From Haliscomenobacter sp. (GTDB lineage Bacteria > Bacteroidota > Bacteroidia > Chitinophagales > Saprospiraceae), in contig JADJHZ010000014.1 in the NCBI GenBank assembly GCA_016707205.1, forward strand, positions 78,509-142,508: 64,000 nt of DNA. The letters are read 5' to 3'. Position 1 is the first letter of the stretch. Each line of letters starts with the position of its first letter. Below, one piece after another: positions 34,272 to 43,437 of the stretch. The position numbers and the translations under genes were made by a program. The notes under the pieces were generated by a model, which was not told where the DNA came from, searched no databases, and was given only the letters and a program-made list of their open reading frames with translations.

Positions 34272-35846
34272 ATGAGCTTAAAATACGTTTACCTCTTGGG
34301 CATCGCCTGCCTGGAGGCCGTAATGTTGGATGCCCAGTCAACGCCACTGCGCGTTGATCTTCCAAGCTTGTATCAGCATACGCTCAACAATAGCCCGGCC
34401 GTGCAACGCCAGGAAATTCAGAATCAGATTGCTGAAACGGCCCGCCAGACGGCGCGCAGCCAGTTTGACTATGTCTTGTTCGCTGATCTCAACGCCAGCC
34501 GCTCGGGGTATAATCTGCTGACCCCCGACCCGCGGCGGTCGGTCGTTGGAAGCGATATTCAGACCAATGATCTATCCCTCACCACACGCCTGCAGCGCAC
34601 CTTCCGCAGTGGTATCCGCGCCAGCGTGGGCATGGACTACCAACGCATAGCCGACAGTTACCCGTTCACCGTGTTCAACGAAGAGGTCGGTCCATTCTTT
34701 GCGGACAATGCCGTCAGTACGGCCTTTTCCATTTCACAACCCTTATTACGGGGCCAGGGCCGCCACATTGTAACCGCCAATGAAAAGATAGCCGAAAAAG
34801 GTTGGGAAAGTCAGCAGGACAATGCGGCCTTCATCATCTCGGGTCAGCTACTCCATACCGTCAGTGGCTACTGGCAGTACCGAAGTGCGAGTGAATCCCT
34901 GGCGGCCTACCAACAAAATGAAGCCCGCATCCGGGCCTTACTCGAGATAACGGAACAGCTCGTTGCCGCCGACAAAAAGCCTAGCGGTGACCTGATCCAG
35001 ATCCGCGCCGACCTGAAAGACAAAGAACGACAAACGATACTGGCCCAGCAAATGGTATTTGCTGCCCGCCTGGATTTAGGACGTAGCCTGGGTTTGAGCG
35101 CCACCGCTAGCGAAAGCCTTGGGCAGCCGGAAAGTCCTTTCCCCAACCTGGATGAACAAACGCAGATACCCCCTCTGGAAGCCCTGCTAGAAAAAGCGCG
35201 GCAGCAACGCGCCGACCTGAAAGCGCTGCGTATCCTGCTGGAGCAACAGCAAACGCAGATGCAACTTGCCAAAAATAACCTCAAGCCCCAGCTTGACCTC
35301 CATCTCTTTGGTCGCTACGGCGGCTCGGCGATGGGAAATGGAGTTGATCGCTTTTTCCGCGCACTGACGAATAATGAAGGGCGTCAGATTCAGTTCGGGG
35401 CGGGCCTCAGCTATCAATTCCCACTCAACAACAACCTGGCTCAGGCAAACCTGCTGCAAACGAGTCTGCAGATCTCCGATCAGCAGACGCTGCTCCGTGA
35501 CCAGATCCGTCATATTGAGCTTAACGTCAGCATTGCCTACAACAACTACCTCAACAGCATACAAGTCGTAAACAAGGCCCGGCAGTCGCTCGAAAATTAC
35601 GAAACGGTCTTTGCCAATGAACAGTATAAATTTCAAAACGGCCTCACTACCCTGCTCAACCTCATTCTGTTACAGGAGCGCCTGACTTTTGCGGAATTGG
35701 ACCACATCCTGGCCCGGCAACAAAATGCCGTCGCGCTGGCTCAGTTGCGCTTCGAAACGGGCACCCTCTACGATGGCCAAAATCCCGGCATAACCGACCA
35801 GGTTATTGATGCGTCCCTGTTCTACAGCCTGCCCGGTAACCGCTAA
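34272..35846 (+). CDS. TolC-family outer-membrane efflux protein
   Basis: A 524-residue outer-membrane channel subunit. The signal peptide covers about residues 1-21 (LLGIACLEAVMLDAQS). The body has the two-fold coiled-coil/beta-barrel repeat of TolC proteins, for example AYQQNEARIRALLEITEQLV and YNNYLNSIQVVNKARQSLENYE. Together with the HlyD-like protein and the ABC transporters downstream it forms a type I-like exporter that would carry the processed peptide straight out of the cell. Gaps to neighbours are small (11 and 58 bases). Confidence 0.9.
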   Translation: MSLKYVYLLGIACLEAVMLDAQSTPLRVDLPSLYQHTLNNSPAVQRQEIQNQIAETARQTARSQFDYVLFADLNASRSGYNLLTPDPRRSVVGSDIQTNDLSLTTRLQRTFRSGIRASVGMDYQRIADSYPFTVFNEEVGPFFADNAVSTAFSISQPLLRGQGRHIVTANEKIAEKGWESQQDNAAFIISGQLLHTVSGYWQYRSASESLAAYQQNEARIRALLEITEQLVAADKKPSGDLIQIRADLKDKERQTILAQQMVFAARLDLGRSLGLSATASESLGQPESPFPNLDEQTQIPPLEALLEKARQQRADLKALRILLEQQQTQMQLAKNNLKPQLDLHLFGRYGGSAMGNGVDRFFRALTNNEGRQIQFGAGLSYQFPLNNNLAQANLLQTSLQISDQQTLLRDQIRHIELNVSIAYNNYLNSIQVVNKARQSLENYETVFANEQYKFQNGLTTLLNLILLQERLTFAELDHILARQQNAVALAQLRFETGTLYDGQNPGITDQVIDASLFYSLPGNR

Positions 35847-35904
35847 CCAGCTAACTCCTGAATATCGTATCCGAAAGTTTTTCAAGCTCAAAAAATTCTG
35901 ACAA

Positions 35905-37173
35905 ATGGCTGCGCCAAGTTTCTTTAGAAAATCAGCACTGGAAAAACTCTCTACACCTGAAAAGCTGGATCAACTGATACAGGTGAGCAGCCCGCGGGCT
36001 TGGATTGCCCTATGCACCATCGGGATAGCTCTGGCTGCGGCCATTTCCTGGGGCTGTTTCGGGCGGGTAAAAACGAAAGTAAATACAGCAGGCATTTTGC
36101 TGGGCGGGGAAGTGTACGACGTCGTATCGACCTCCCAGGGGCAGCTCGTATCCCTCTCCATAGCCGTAGGTGACGAGGTTCATAAAGGGCAGGTCATTGC
36201 CACCGTCGATCAGCCTGAATTAGTACAACAGGTGGAAGCTGCCGAGGCCGCTCTGCAGGAACGGCAATACGAGCTTCAGCAATTGCTCGCTTTTGGCTCC
36301 AAAGATGGACAGATCCAGAACGACCTGATTGCGCAACAGCGCCTGAGTTTACAGCAGCAAATGGAGTCTTCGGAGAAGAACGTCGCCTTCCTGCGGCAGC
36401 AACTGATCGCCGAGCGCAACCTGCTCAATAAAGGACTCATCACCCGCCCACAGGTAGTAGCCAGCGAACAAAATCTGGCGAACGCACAAAACCAAATCGA
36501 AAGCCTGCGCGCGCAGCTGGTACAACTGTCTTCCCAAGCGCTGAATACCGGCTTCAGTCAGGAGCAGCGTGTCACGGTAGTTCGCCAGCGGATTGCGCAG
36601 GAGGAAATCCGGCTGGAGCAATTGCGGGAACAATACCAGATCAAGTCGGCCATCACCAGCCCGCACGATGGCGTAGTGGTGGAGGTTCTTTCCAGCGCAG
36701 GTACGGTGGTGGGTATGGGCAGTCCGCTCTTCAAACTGAAAAATGAACTAGGGGTGGCGGAAAGTGGCAAAATCCGTGGTATCCTATACGTCCCCTCGCA
36801 AGACGGCAAAAAAATCAAAGTCGGCATGGAAGCCCTGGTGGTACCCGCCACGGTCAAACCTCAGGAATACGGCTATATGAAAGCGAACGTAACCTATGTG
36901 TCGGCTTTCCCTGTCACGCAGCAAGGCATGATGACCAGCATGAAAAATGATCAGCTCGTACAGAGCTTGTTGCAGATGGGGGCTCCCTTTGAAGTGTACG
37001 TGGAATTTGAAAAAAATGCCGAAGCCTACAGCGGCTACGCCTGGACGTCGGCAGCCGGACCCGACATCACCATCAACGCAGGAACGTCCTGTAACGGAAA
37101 AATCACGGTGCAGGAACAACCGCCCATCGCTATGGTGATCCCTGCTTTCAAAAAATTCTTTGACTTGTATTGA
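35905..37173 (+). CDS. HlyD-like membrane fusion protein (NHLM system)
   Basis: A 422-residue periplasmic adaptor with one transmembrane segment at about 32-48 (WIALCTIGIALAAAISWG), a lipoyl-like/barrel-sandwich part (GQLVSLSIAVGDEVHKGQVIATVDQPELV), a long coiled coil (about 110-240) and a C-terminal beta domain (VPSQDGKKIKVGMEALVVPA). This is the layout of NHLM bacteriocin secretion proteins. It should link the inner-membrane ABC transporters to TolC. The C39 ABC gene starts 27 bases later. Confidence 0.9.
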   Translation: MAAPSFFRKSALEKLSTPEKLDQLIQVSSPRAWIALCTIGIALAAAISWGCFGRVKTKVNTAGILLGGEVYDVVSTSQGQLVSLSIAVGDEVHKGQVIATVDQPELVQQVEAAEAALQERQYELQQLLAFGSKDGQIQNDLIAQQRLSLQQQMESSEKNVAFLRQQLIAERNLLNKGLITRPQVVASEQNLANAQNQIESLRAQLVQLSSQALNTGFSQEQRVTVVRQRIAQEEIRLEQLREQYQIKSAITSPHDGVVVEVLSSAGTVVGMGSPLFKLKNELGVAESGKIRGILYVPSQDGKKIKVGMEALVVPATVKPQEYGYMKANVTYVSAFPVTQQGMMTSMKNDQLVQSLLQMGAPFEVYVEFEKNAEAYSGYAWTSAAGPDITINAGTSCNGKITVQEQPPIAMVIPAFKKFFDLY

Positions 37174-37200
37174 TCAACGCTGTCCAAAATTCGGTTTGCG

Positions 37201-39402
37201 ATGCTAACTACTTTACAAAAGAAACTGACCGAAGCTACTAAGACAGGCAGAACCCGCCGGGTCAAAACCCCCACCATACTGCAAATGGAGACCGTGGAAT
37301 GTGGCGCCGCTGCACTGGCCATCATTCTGGCCTACCACGGGCGCAAGGTGCCGCTGGAAAAACTGCGCGTCGCCTGCGGCGTTTCCAGGGATGGTCTCAA
37401 GGCTACCAACATCATGAGAGCCGCCCGGGCATACGGCCTGCAGGCAAAAGGCTACGCCAAGACCATCGAAAGGCTGAAAATCATGGAGTTTCCGGTCATC
37501 ATTTTCTGGAACTTCAACCACTTTCTGGTGCTGGAAGGTTTTGGCAAGGATCGCGTTTACCTCAGCGATCCGGCTCAGGGTCGCTACCACGTATCCAATG
37601 AGGAATTCGACGATTCCTTTACTGGGGTAGTCATTGACCTCCAACCGGGGGATACGTTCGAACGTGCCGACGAAAAGGAAACCCTCTATACCGCCCTGAA
37701 GCGCCGCGTCAGCAACTCCCGTGTGAGCCTGGCCTTCGTAGTTTTGGCGAGTTTGTTTTTGGTCATCCCCGGACTCATCATTCCTTCGTTCACGCAACTC
37801 TTCATAGACCAGTTTCTGATCAATGGCCGGCAAAGCTTCGTGATGCCGCTGCTATTGGCGATGGGTCTGGTTTTCGGGATCAACGCGCTGCTCATCTATT
37901 TACAGCAATACTACCTGCTGCGGCTAGAGACAAAACTAGCGCTTGCTACCTCCAGTAAGTTCCTCTGGCACATTATGCACCTGCCCATTGCTTTCTTCAC
38001 CCAGCGCAGCGCCGGAGAAATCACTAATCGCGTCAGCCTCAACGATAAGGTAGCACGCCTGCTCAGCGGCGACTTGGCCAACGCGATGCTCAACGTCATC
38101 GTAGTCCTTTTCTACGCCTTGCTCATGTTCAGCTACGATGTGTTGCTGACTTGTATTAGCATTGTGATTGCGGGGCTGAACATCCTCAGTCTGAAATTGG
38201 TTTCGCGAGCCCGCAAAGACAGTAACCGCCGCCTGGTCAATGAGAGCGGCAAGCTCATGGGTAGTACTATGTCAGGGATCAGCATGATCGAAACCCTGAA
38301 AGCCAGTGGCCGCGAAGGTGATTTTTTCACTACCTGGTCTGGGCATCTGGCCAAGGTGATGAACGTACAGCAGGAACTGGGCTGGCTGACACTACGACTC
38401 AACATCATCCCACCTTTTCTTTTGGCCCTCAACTCGGCGGTCATCATCGGGGCAGGCGCCTTGCGCGTGATGGATGGCAGCCTGACCCTGGGTATGCTGG
38501 TGGCTTTTCTCTATCTGATGAACAACTTCATCCGACCGGTCAATCAATTGGTAGCGGTGGGTTCTACTCTTCAGGAAACGGAGGGCGACATGAACCGGAT
38601 TGATGACGTGTTGAAGTACGGCGTTGCTGAAGAATTCAGCCGCCCCGACCAGCCCATGGTGCATGAAGACCACTTGCACAAACTCACCGGTTCGCTGGAA
38701 CTCTGCAATATCAAGTTCGGCTATACCCAAGCCATGCCGGCGCTTATCGAAGATTTCAGCCTCTCCCTTACCCCCGGCAGCCGGGTAGCGCTCGTGGGCG
38801 GCTCGGGCAGCGGCAAGTCAACCGTAGCACGCCTGGTAGCCGGACTCTACGACCCCTGGGAGGGGGATATTCGCTTCGACGGGCAGGCGCGTCAGGACAT
38901 TCCGCGCGCAATGATGAATTCTTCGATGGCCATCATCGACCAGGATATCAGCATGTTCAAAGGAACCATCAAGGAAAACATCGCTTTTTGGGACGACACC
39001 ATCGCAGAGCAGGATATTGTACAGGCAGCCAAAGATGCCCAGATCCATGACGTCATTGCGGCGCGCGCCCACGGCTACGACAGCGAAGTGGCCGAAAAAG
39101 GCTCCAATTTTAGTGGCGGCCAGAGCCAGCGGATGGAAATCGCCCGCGCGTTGGTACTCAATCCATCGGTGCTGGTAATGGACGAAGCGACCAGTGCCCT
39201 CGACCCCAAATCCGAAAAAATCATCATGGACAACATCAAACGGCGTGGCTGCACCTGCCTCATCGTAGCCCACCGCCTGAGCACTATCCGCGACTGTGAC
39301 GAAATAATCGTGATGAAGTTCGGGAAGATCGTCGAACGCGGCACCCACGAAGCGCTGGTAGCTCAACAAGGACTCTATGCCGAATTAATCAGCTCCAAAT
39401 AA
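37201..39402 (+). CDS. NHLM-type C39 peptidase/ABC transporter (PCAT)
   Basis: A 733-residue fusion that both cleaves double-glycine leaders and exports the core. The N-terminal C39 cysteine protease has Cys34 (ETVECGAAA), His107 (NFNHFLVLEG) and Asp123 (LSDPAQG). A six-helix transmembrane domain covers about 165-450. The ATPase has Walker A LVGGSGSGKST, signature FSGGQSQRMEIARAL, Walker B VLVMDEATSALD and the H-loop AHRLSTI. It should cut all three precursors after VAGG. The second ABC gene starts 7 bases after its stop. Confidence 0.94.
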   Translation: MLTTLQKKLTEATKTGRTRRVKTPTILQMETVECGAAALAIILAYHGRKVPLEKLRVACGVSRDGLKATNIMRAARAYGLQAKGYAKTIERLKIMEFPVIIFWNFNHFLVLEGFGKDRVYLSDPAQGRYHVSNEEFDDSFTGVVIDLQPGDTFERADEKETLYTALKRRVSNSRVSLAFVVLASLFLVIPGLIIPSFTQLFIDQFLINGRQSFVMPLLLAMGLVFGINALLIYLQQYYLLRLETKLALATSSKFLWHIMHLPIAFFTQRSAGEITNRVSLNDKVARLLSGDLANAMLNVIVVLFYALLMFSYDVLLTCISIVIAGLNILSLKLVSRARKDSNRRLVNESGKLMGSTMSGISMIETLKASGREGDFFTTWSGHLAKVMNVQQELGWLTLRLNIIPPFLLALNSAVIIGAGALRVMDGSLTLGMLVAFLYLMNNFIRPVNQLVAVGSTLQETEGDMNRIDDVLKYGVAEEFSRPDQPMVHEDHLHKLTGSLELCNIKFGYTQAMPALIEDFSLSLTPGSRVALVGGSGSGKSTVARLVAGLYDPWEGDIRFDGQARQDIPRAMMNSSMAIIDQDISMFKGTIKENIAFWDDTIAEQDIVQAAKDAQIHDVIAARAHGYDSEVAEKGSNFSGGQSQRMEIARALVLNPSVLVMDEATSALDPKSEKIIMDNIKRRGCTCLIVAHRLSTIRDCDEIIVMKFGKIVERGTHEALVAQQGLYAELISSK

Positions 39403-39409
39403 TTGAACT

Positions 39410-41080
39410 ATGCGCATCAGACCTACCGCCATCACTTTGGGAGCTAACTACCCCTTCTTCCTGGATAAGCACGACCATTTCTGGGTTGTTGCCACCGGCG
39501 AGGTGGAAATATACTACGCCACTAAGGACGAGGCAGGCCATTTGACCAGCGCCCGCCACCATGTCTATACCGCAGTCAAGGGGGACATCCTGCTGAGCCT
39601 GCATACCGACGATTCACGTCCGGGTTTCAACTTATTGGCCGCTGGCGCCGGCGTGAAGCTCATTGAAGCCCATAAATCGATACTGGGCAGGCTGAACAAG
39701 GACCAACTGAGCCATAAGATAAGCCGCTGGGTAAATGCCTTTGCAGGTTATATCCATCGGGAAAACGTTCCCAAAGTATACCAGGATCTGGGTGCCGGAT
39801 CCGAGTCCATTACCCTTCAGACAAAAGAGGTGGCATTCCCTGCCAGGGAACTGCGCTGGGCCAAATTAGGTAGTGGCAGCGTATATCATTATGGCAATCG
39901 GACAGACCATATTTCGGCGGAGGAGGCGAAGCACCACTACTTGCCCGTGTCGCGTGAACTATGGTTGGCGGCTACCGAAAAAAATACGCGCATTGAGTTG
40001 ATCGATACCCGTAGCCTGGTAGAGGATGAGATCAGCCTCATGCTCTCTGTTCATAAGCTGCTGGCGTACTTTCAGCGTGAACTTCAGGCGCGCTTGGAGG
40101 TACAGCACGCACAGGCTTCCCGGCAAATACTGGTCAAAGCTGCAGCCGATGAAAAAGCCATTGAGCGTAGCCTGGAAAGGCTCAAGGGCATTATCACCCC
40201 ATCCGCCGATTCAGCGGCATTTAATCAGATCAGCAATAGCAACCCCTTGCTGGCAGCCTGCCAGTTGATCGGACAAAAGGTAGGTTTCGGCTTCAAGGAA
40301 CCCAAGTTCATCCGAGACTATGAACACAATCTGACCGGGCAGCTGGCTGCGATCGCCCAGGTGTCCGAAGTACGAACCCGCAAAGTTATTCTGAGGGGGC
40401 GCTGGTGGGAAGCAGAAAATGGCCACCTGCTGGCCTTCCTGCAGGACGATATGCAACCCGTCGCGCTCATTCAGGGGGCGGGTGGGCAGTATAGCCTCCA
40501 AAATCCTACCGACCGCACCACCTTGCCGGTCACCGAGGAATTGGCCCATCGTCTGCAACCGACAGCTTATATGTTTCTGTATTCCTTTCAGGAGCAGATT
40601 TCTTCCATTAAGCAGATCGGTCAGGTGGCGATGCAGGGACTCCGGGCCGACATCACCTACATTATTCTCGCCGCCTTGGCGGGTAGCTTGATCGGCTTGC
40701 TTACGCCTATGCTTTCGGGGGTGCTTTTTGATGATGTCATTCCTCAGGCCGACCGTAGTTTTCTGTGGGAAGTGTTCGCCATTATGCTGGTGATAGCACT
40801 GGTTCGCGCCTTACTCGAACTGACCAAAGGCATTCTGCTCCTTCGGGTGGAGACCAAATCCAACATCGCCGTTCAGGCAGGCCTGATGGACCGTTTGCTG
40901 CGCCTTCCCGTTACGTTCTTCCGGCGTTTTTCGGCGGGTGACCTGACGGTACGGGCTTTGGGCATCAACAGCATTCGCCAAATACTGTCCAACACCGTAC
41001 TCACCACCATACTGAGTGGCTCCTTTTCGGTGGTTAATCTTTACTGCTTTTCTACTACGACAGCAGCATGGCCTGGGTAG
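39410..41080 (+). CDS. NHLM ABC transporter 2, N-terminal part (frameshifted)
   Basis: Encodes the first 545 or so residues of the second NHLM-type transporter: an N-terminal cyclic-nucleotide-like/regulatory region (about 1-110), a degenerate peptidase-like domain, and the first transmembrane helices (about 408-480, IILAALAGSLIGLLTPMLSG). After SFSVVNLY the frame runs into about ten wrong residues and a stop. The frame is restored if one C is added at 41044 (TACTG to TACCTG), giving SVVNLYLLFYYDSSMAW. This is either a real 1-nt deletion or a sequencing error. Confidence 0.8.
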   Translation: MRIRPTAITLGANYPFFLDKHDHFWVVATGEVEIYYATKDEAGHLTSARHHVYTAVKGDILLSLHTDDSRPGFNLLAAGAGVKLIEAHKSILGRLNKDQLSHKISRWVNAFAGYIHRENVPKVYQDLGAGSESITLQTKEVAFPARELRWAKLGSGSVYHYGNRTDHISAEEAKHHYLPVSRELWLAATEKNTRIELIDTRSLVEDEISLMLSVHKLLAYFQRELQARLEVQHAQASRQILVKAAADEKAIERSLERLKGIITPSADSAAFNQISNSNPLLAACQLIGQKVGFGFKEPKFIRDYEHNLTGQLAAIAQVSEVRTRKVILRGRWWEAENGHLLAFLQDDMQPVALIQGAGGQYSLQNPTDRTTLPVTEELAHRLQPTAYMFLYSFQEQISSIKQIGQVAMQGLRADITYIILAALAGSLIGLLTPMLSGVLFDDVIPQADRSFLWEVFAIMLVIALVRALLELTKGILLLRVETKSNIAVQAGLMDRLLRLPVTFFRRFSAGDLTVRALGINSIRQILSNTVLTTILSGSFSVVNLYCFSTTTAAWPG

Positions 41081-42318
41081 GCGTGGGGCTAGCGGTGCTG
41101 GCGGTGATCCTCATCAGCAGTCTGGGATATTTGAAACTTCGCTACGACCGGCAAATGTCACACCTACAGGGGAATATCCAGGGTTTTCTCTTTGAATTCA
41201 TTTCCGGCATAAACAAAATTCGCGTCAGCGGCTCGGAAAAACGGGTGTTTTCCCTCTGGGGTAGTCAATTTGGGCAGCTCAAGGAGGTGGGTTTCCGCTC
41301 CGGCAATTACCAGAATTCCGTAGAGGTCTTCCAAGGGTCCTACCCAATCCTGACCAACATGGTTTTCTTCGGCTTCATCTTATATGCCTTAACCCACACG
41401 ACCGGCTTTAACAGCATGATATCCGTAGGCGTATTCATGGCTTTCCTGACGGCTTTTAATCAGTTCCTCAACGACTGCCTGAATATGAGCATGGGGCTTA
41501 TTTCGTCCCTGAACATCATCCCGTTGTACGAACGGCTCAAGCCCATTCTGGAAGCGACCCCGGAGTCAACTGAAAATAATGCCGACCCTGGCGAGCTGGC
41601 CGGAGAAATCGAGTTCAACTCCGTGAACTTCCGCTACGACCCCGACCAGCCGCTGATCCTAAAAGACGTATCCTTCAAGATCAAACCCGGAGAGATGATC
41701 GCCTTTGTCGGGCCGTCCGGTTCTGGTAAGTCCACCGTCATGCGCTTGCTGCTGGGATTTGAGAAGCCGGAATCAGGCTCGATCTACTACGACGGGCAAG
41801 CCTTTGATTCCCTTAACAAGGAGCAGGTACGCCGCCAGCTTGGCGTGGTGTTGCAGCACGGCGCGTTGATGCCCGGCAGCATCTATCAAAACATTGTGGG
41901 CAGCTCGGAGCTTTCCCTGGAAGACGCCGAGGAAGCTGCCGCCATGGCCGGCCTCAAGGAAGACATTGCCCAGATGCCGATGGGCATGCATACCGTCATC
42001 AGCGAAGGAGGCAGCACCTTTTCCGGTGGACAGCGGCAACGTCTGATGATTGCGCGGGCCATTGTCCATAAACCCCGCATTCTCTACATGGACGAAGCGA
42101 CCAGCGCCCTGGACAACCATACCCAAACCATTGTGTCGGAAAGCCTCGACCGCCTGCAGGCTACCCGCATCGTCATCGCTCACCGGCTCAGTACAATCGT
42201 CAATGCCGACCGCATCTTCGTGATGGATGCCGGACGAATCGTCGAGTCCGGAACTTACGATGAGCTCCTGGAGCAAAACGGACTATTCTCTACTCTGGCG
42301 AAACGACAAATTGCCTAG
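41068..42318 (+). CDS. NHLM ABC transporter 2, C-terminal part (frameshifted)
   Basis: Continues the same gene in another frame: remaining transmembrane helices (VGLAVLAVILISSLGYL, NMVFFGFILYALTH), then a complete ATPase domain with Walker A FVGPSGSGKST, signature FSGGQRQRLMIARAI, Walker B ILYMDEATSALD and AHRLSTI. The apparent start ATG 41068 overlaps the upstream fragment by 13 bases but lies inside a transmembrane region, so it is probably not a true start. Joined, the protein would have about 969 residues, normal for this family. The next gene begins 3 bases after the stop. Confidence 0.82.
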   Translation: MAWVGVGLAVLAVILISSLGYLKLRYDRQMSHLQGNIQGFLFEFISGINKIRVSGSEKRVFSLWGSQFGQLKEVGFRSGNYQNSVEVFQGSYPILTNMVFFGFILYALTHTTGFNSMISVGVFMAFLTAFNQFLNDCLNMSMGLISSLNIIPLYERLKPILEATPESTENNADPGELAGEIEFNSVNFRYDPDQPLILKDVSFKIKPGEMIAFVGPSGSGKSTVMRLLLGFEKPESGSIYYDGQAFDSLNKEQVRRQLGVVLQHGALMPGSIYQNIVGSSELSLEDAEEAAAMAGLKEDIAQMPMGMHTVISEGGSTFSGGQRQRLMIARAIVHKPRILYMDEATSALDNHTQTIVSESLDRLQATRIVIAHRLSTIVNADRIFVMDAGRIVESGTYDELLEQNGLFSTLAKRQIA

Positions 42319-42321
42319 CGC

Positions 42322-43437
42322 ATGCATGTAACCAACATACGGAAGCAACTACGGGCCTACGGTCCGACCGAGGAGGTACTCCGGGAGTTACAGGCGTACA
42401 TACTTCCTCCGTTTGGAACCATCGGCCAAGTCTTCAACTACGCACTCTTAGAGGACGTTGAGTTGGTGCGCACCTGGCAGGGTTACCTGGCCGAAGCTGA
42501 AGTTGCGGGCATATTTCCCACCCTTCAACGATATATCGCACCGTTGTGCTTCCCCATCCGAGCCGGCATCAGCCAAACGGATGCATATCGCCGGGTAACG
42601 CTGAACGGGCACGTCCCGGAAGCGTTTGCCGAAGCAACTGGATTGCCGCTTGCCCGTCCTGACGGCCTGCAGCTATTCCTCTACCCATCGCCGGCGGGGC
42701 GGCTGCCTGTGCTGGTAGCGCCTGAACGCGCAGATTTCGTAAGCCTGGTGCAAGCCCTCTGCTACCGTAATGAGCCACATCCGATACCGGCATCTATGGG
42801 CGCCGTTTTTGTCAAGGGGCTCAACAACTGGGATCGGATCCGTCGTTTATCTCAGGGTCTCTACCCACTCAATAGTGCCGACTGGGTGGCGCAGCGCGAG
42901 CAGTATCAGGATAGCCTCATTATACTTAGTGAAATTCCTTACAGCAATGTATCTGCACGCGATATGGGCTTGCCGGAAGCAGACTGGCTGCGGCAATCCC
43001 GGCAGATACGACTGGCCCATGAGGGTGCGCATTATTTCGCCTGGCGTCACTTTGGCCGAATGCACGCTAATATGTACGATGAGCTTATTGCCGACTATGC
43101 CGGCATCCGGGCGGTGCAAGCTCACTTTCGGGCCGATTGGTTCTTGCGGTTCATCGGCTTGCAGCATCATCCTGCACTCCAAAAAGAGGGGCGCTTGCAC
43201 AACTACCTGGGGCAGCCACCGCTTTCGCAGGCTGCCCGACAAGGTCTTCAGCATATCCTGATTGATGCAGCCCGGCAATTGGAGGCTTTCGACCGCCAGC
43301 TTGTTTCCTTTGGGGAGGCGGATATGGCGCTGCGCCTGTGGACTATTTGCCAACATCATCTCCTCGATATCGCCGCTCCCGACGGATGCCAACGCTTGCT
43401 TCACACTTTTCCCTACCCACAAGCCCTTAGCCTATGA
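42322..43437 (+). CDS. Putative zinc metalloprotease (HExxH) in the RiPP export operon
   Basis: A 371-residue protein I do not recognise as a named family. It has RLAHEGAHYFAWRHF (an HExxH motif) followed about 20 residues later by YDELIADYAG, whose Glu could be the third zinc ligand of a gluzincin-type site. No signal peptide or membrane segment is visible. Its position between the ABC transporter (3-base gap) and the cyclase (ATGA overlap) shows it belongs to the operon. It could trim the leader or core or act in immunity. A non-proteolytic role is possible, since only the motif supports the call. Confidence 0.6.
   Translation: MHVTNIRKQLRAYGPTEEVLRELQAYILPPFGTIGQVFNYALLEDVELVRTWQGYLAEAEVAGIFPTLQRYIAPLCFPIRAGISQTDAYRRVTLNGHVPEAFAEATGLPLARPDGLQLFLYPSPAGRLPVLVAPERADFVSLVQALCYRNEPHPIPASMGAVFVKGLNNWDRIRRLSQGLYPLNSADWVAQREQYQDSLIILSEIPYSNVSARDMGLPEADWLRQSRQIRLAHEGAHYFAWRHFGRMHANMYDELIADYAGIRAVQAHFRADWFLRFIGLQHHPALQKEGRLHNYLGQPPLSQAARQGLQHILIDAARQLEAFDRQLVSFGEADMALRLWTICQHHLLDIAAPDGCQRLLHTFPYPQALSL

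Noticed and set aside
41068..41100. Programmed -1 frameshift in the ABC gene
   Set aside because: No slippery heptamer is visible at the junction; a simple one-base loss in CC explains it.
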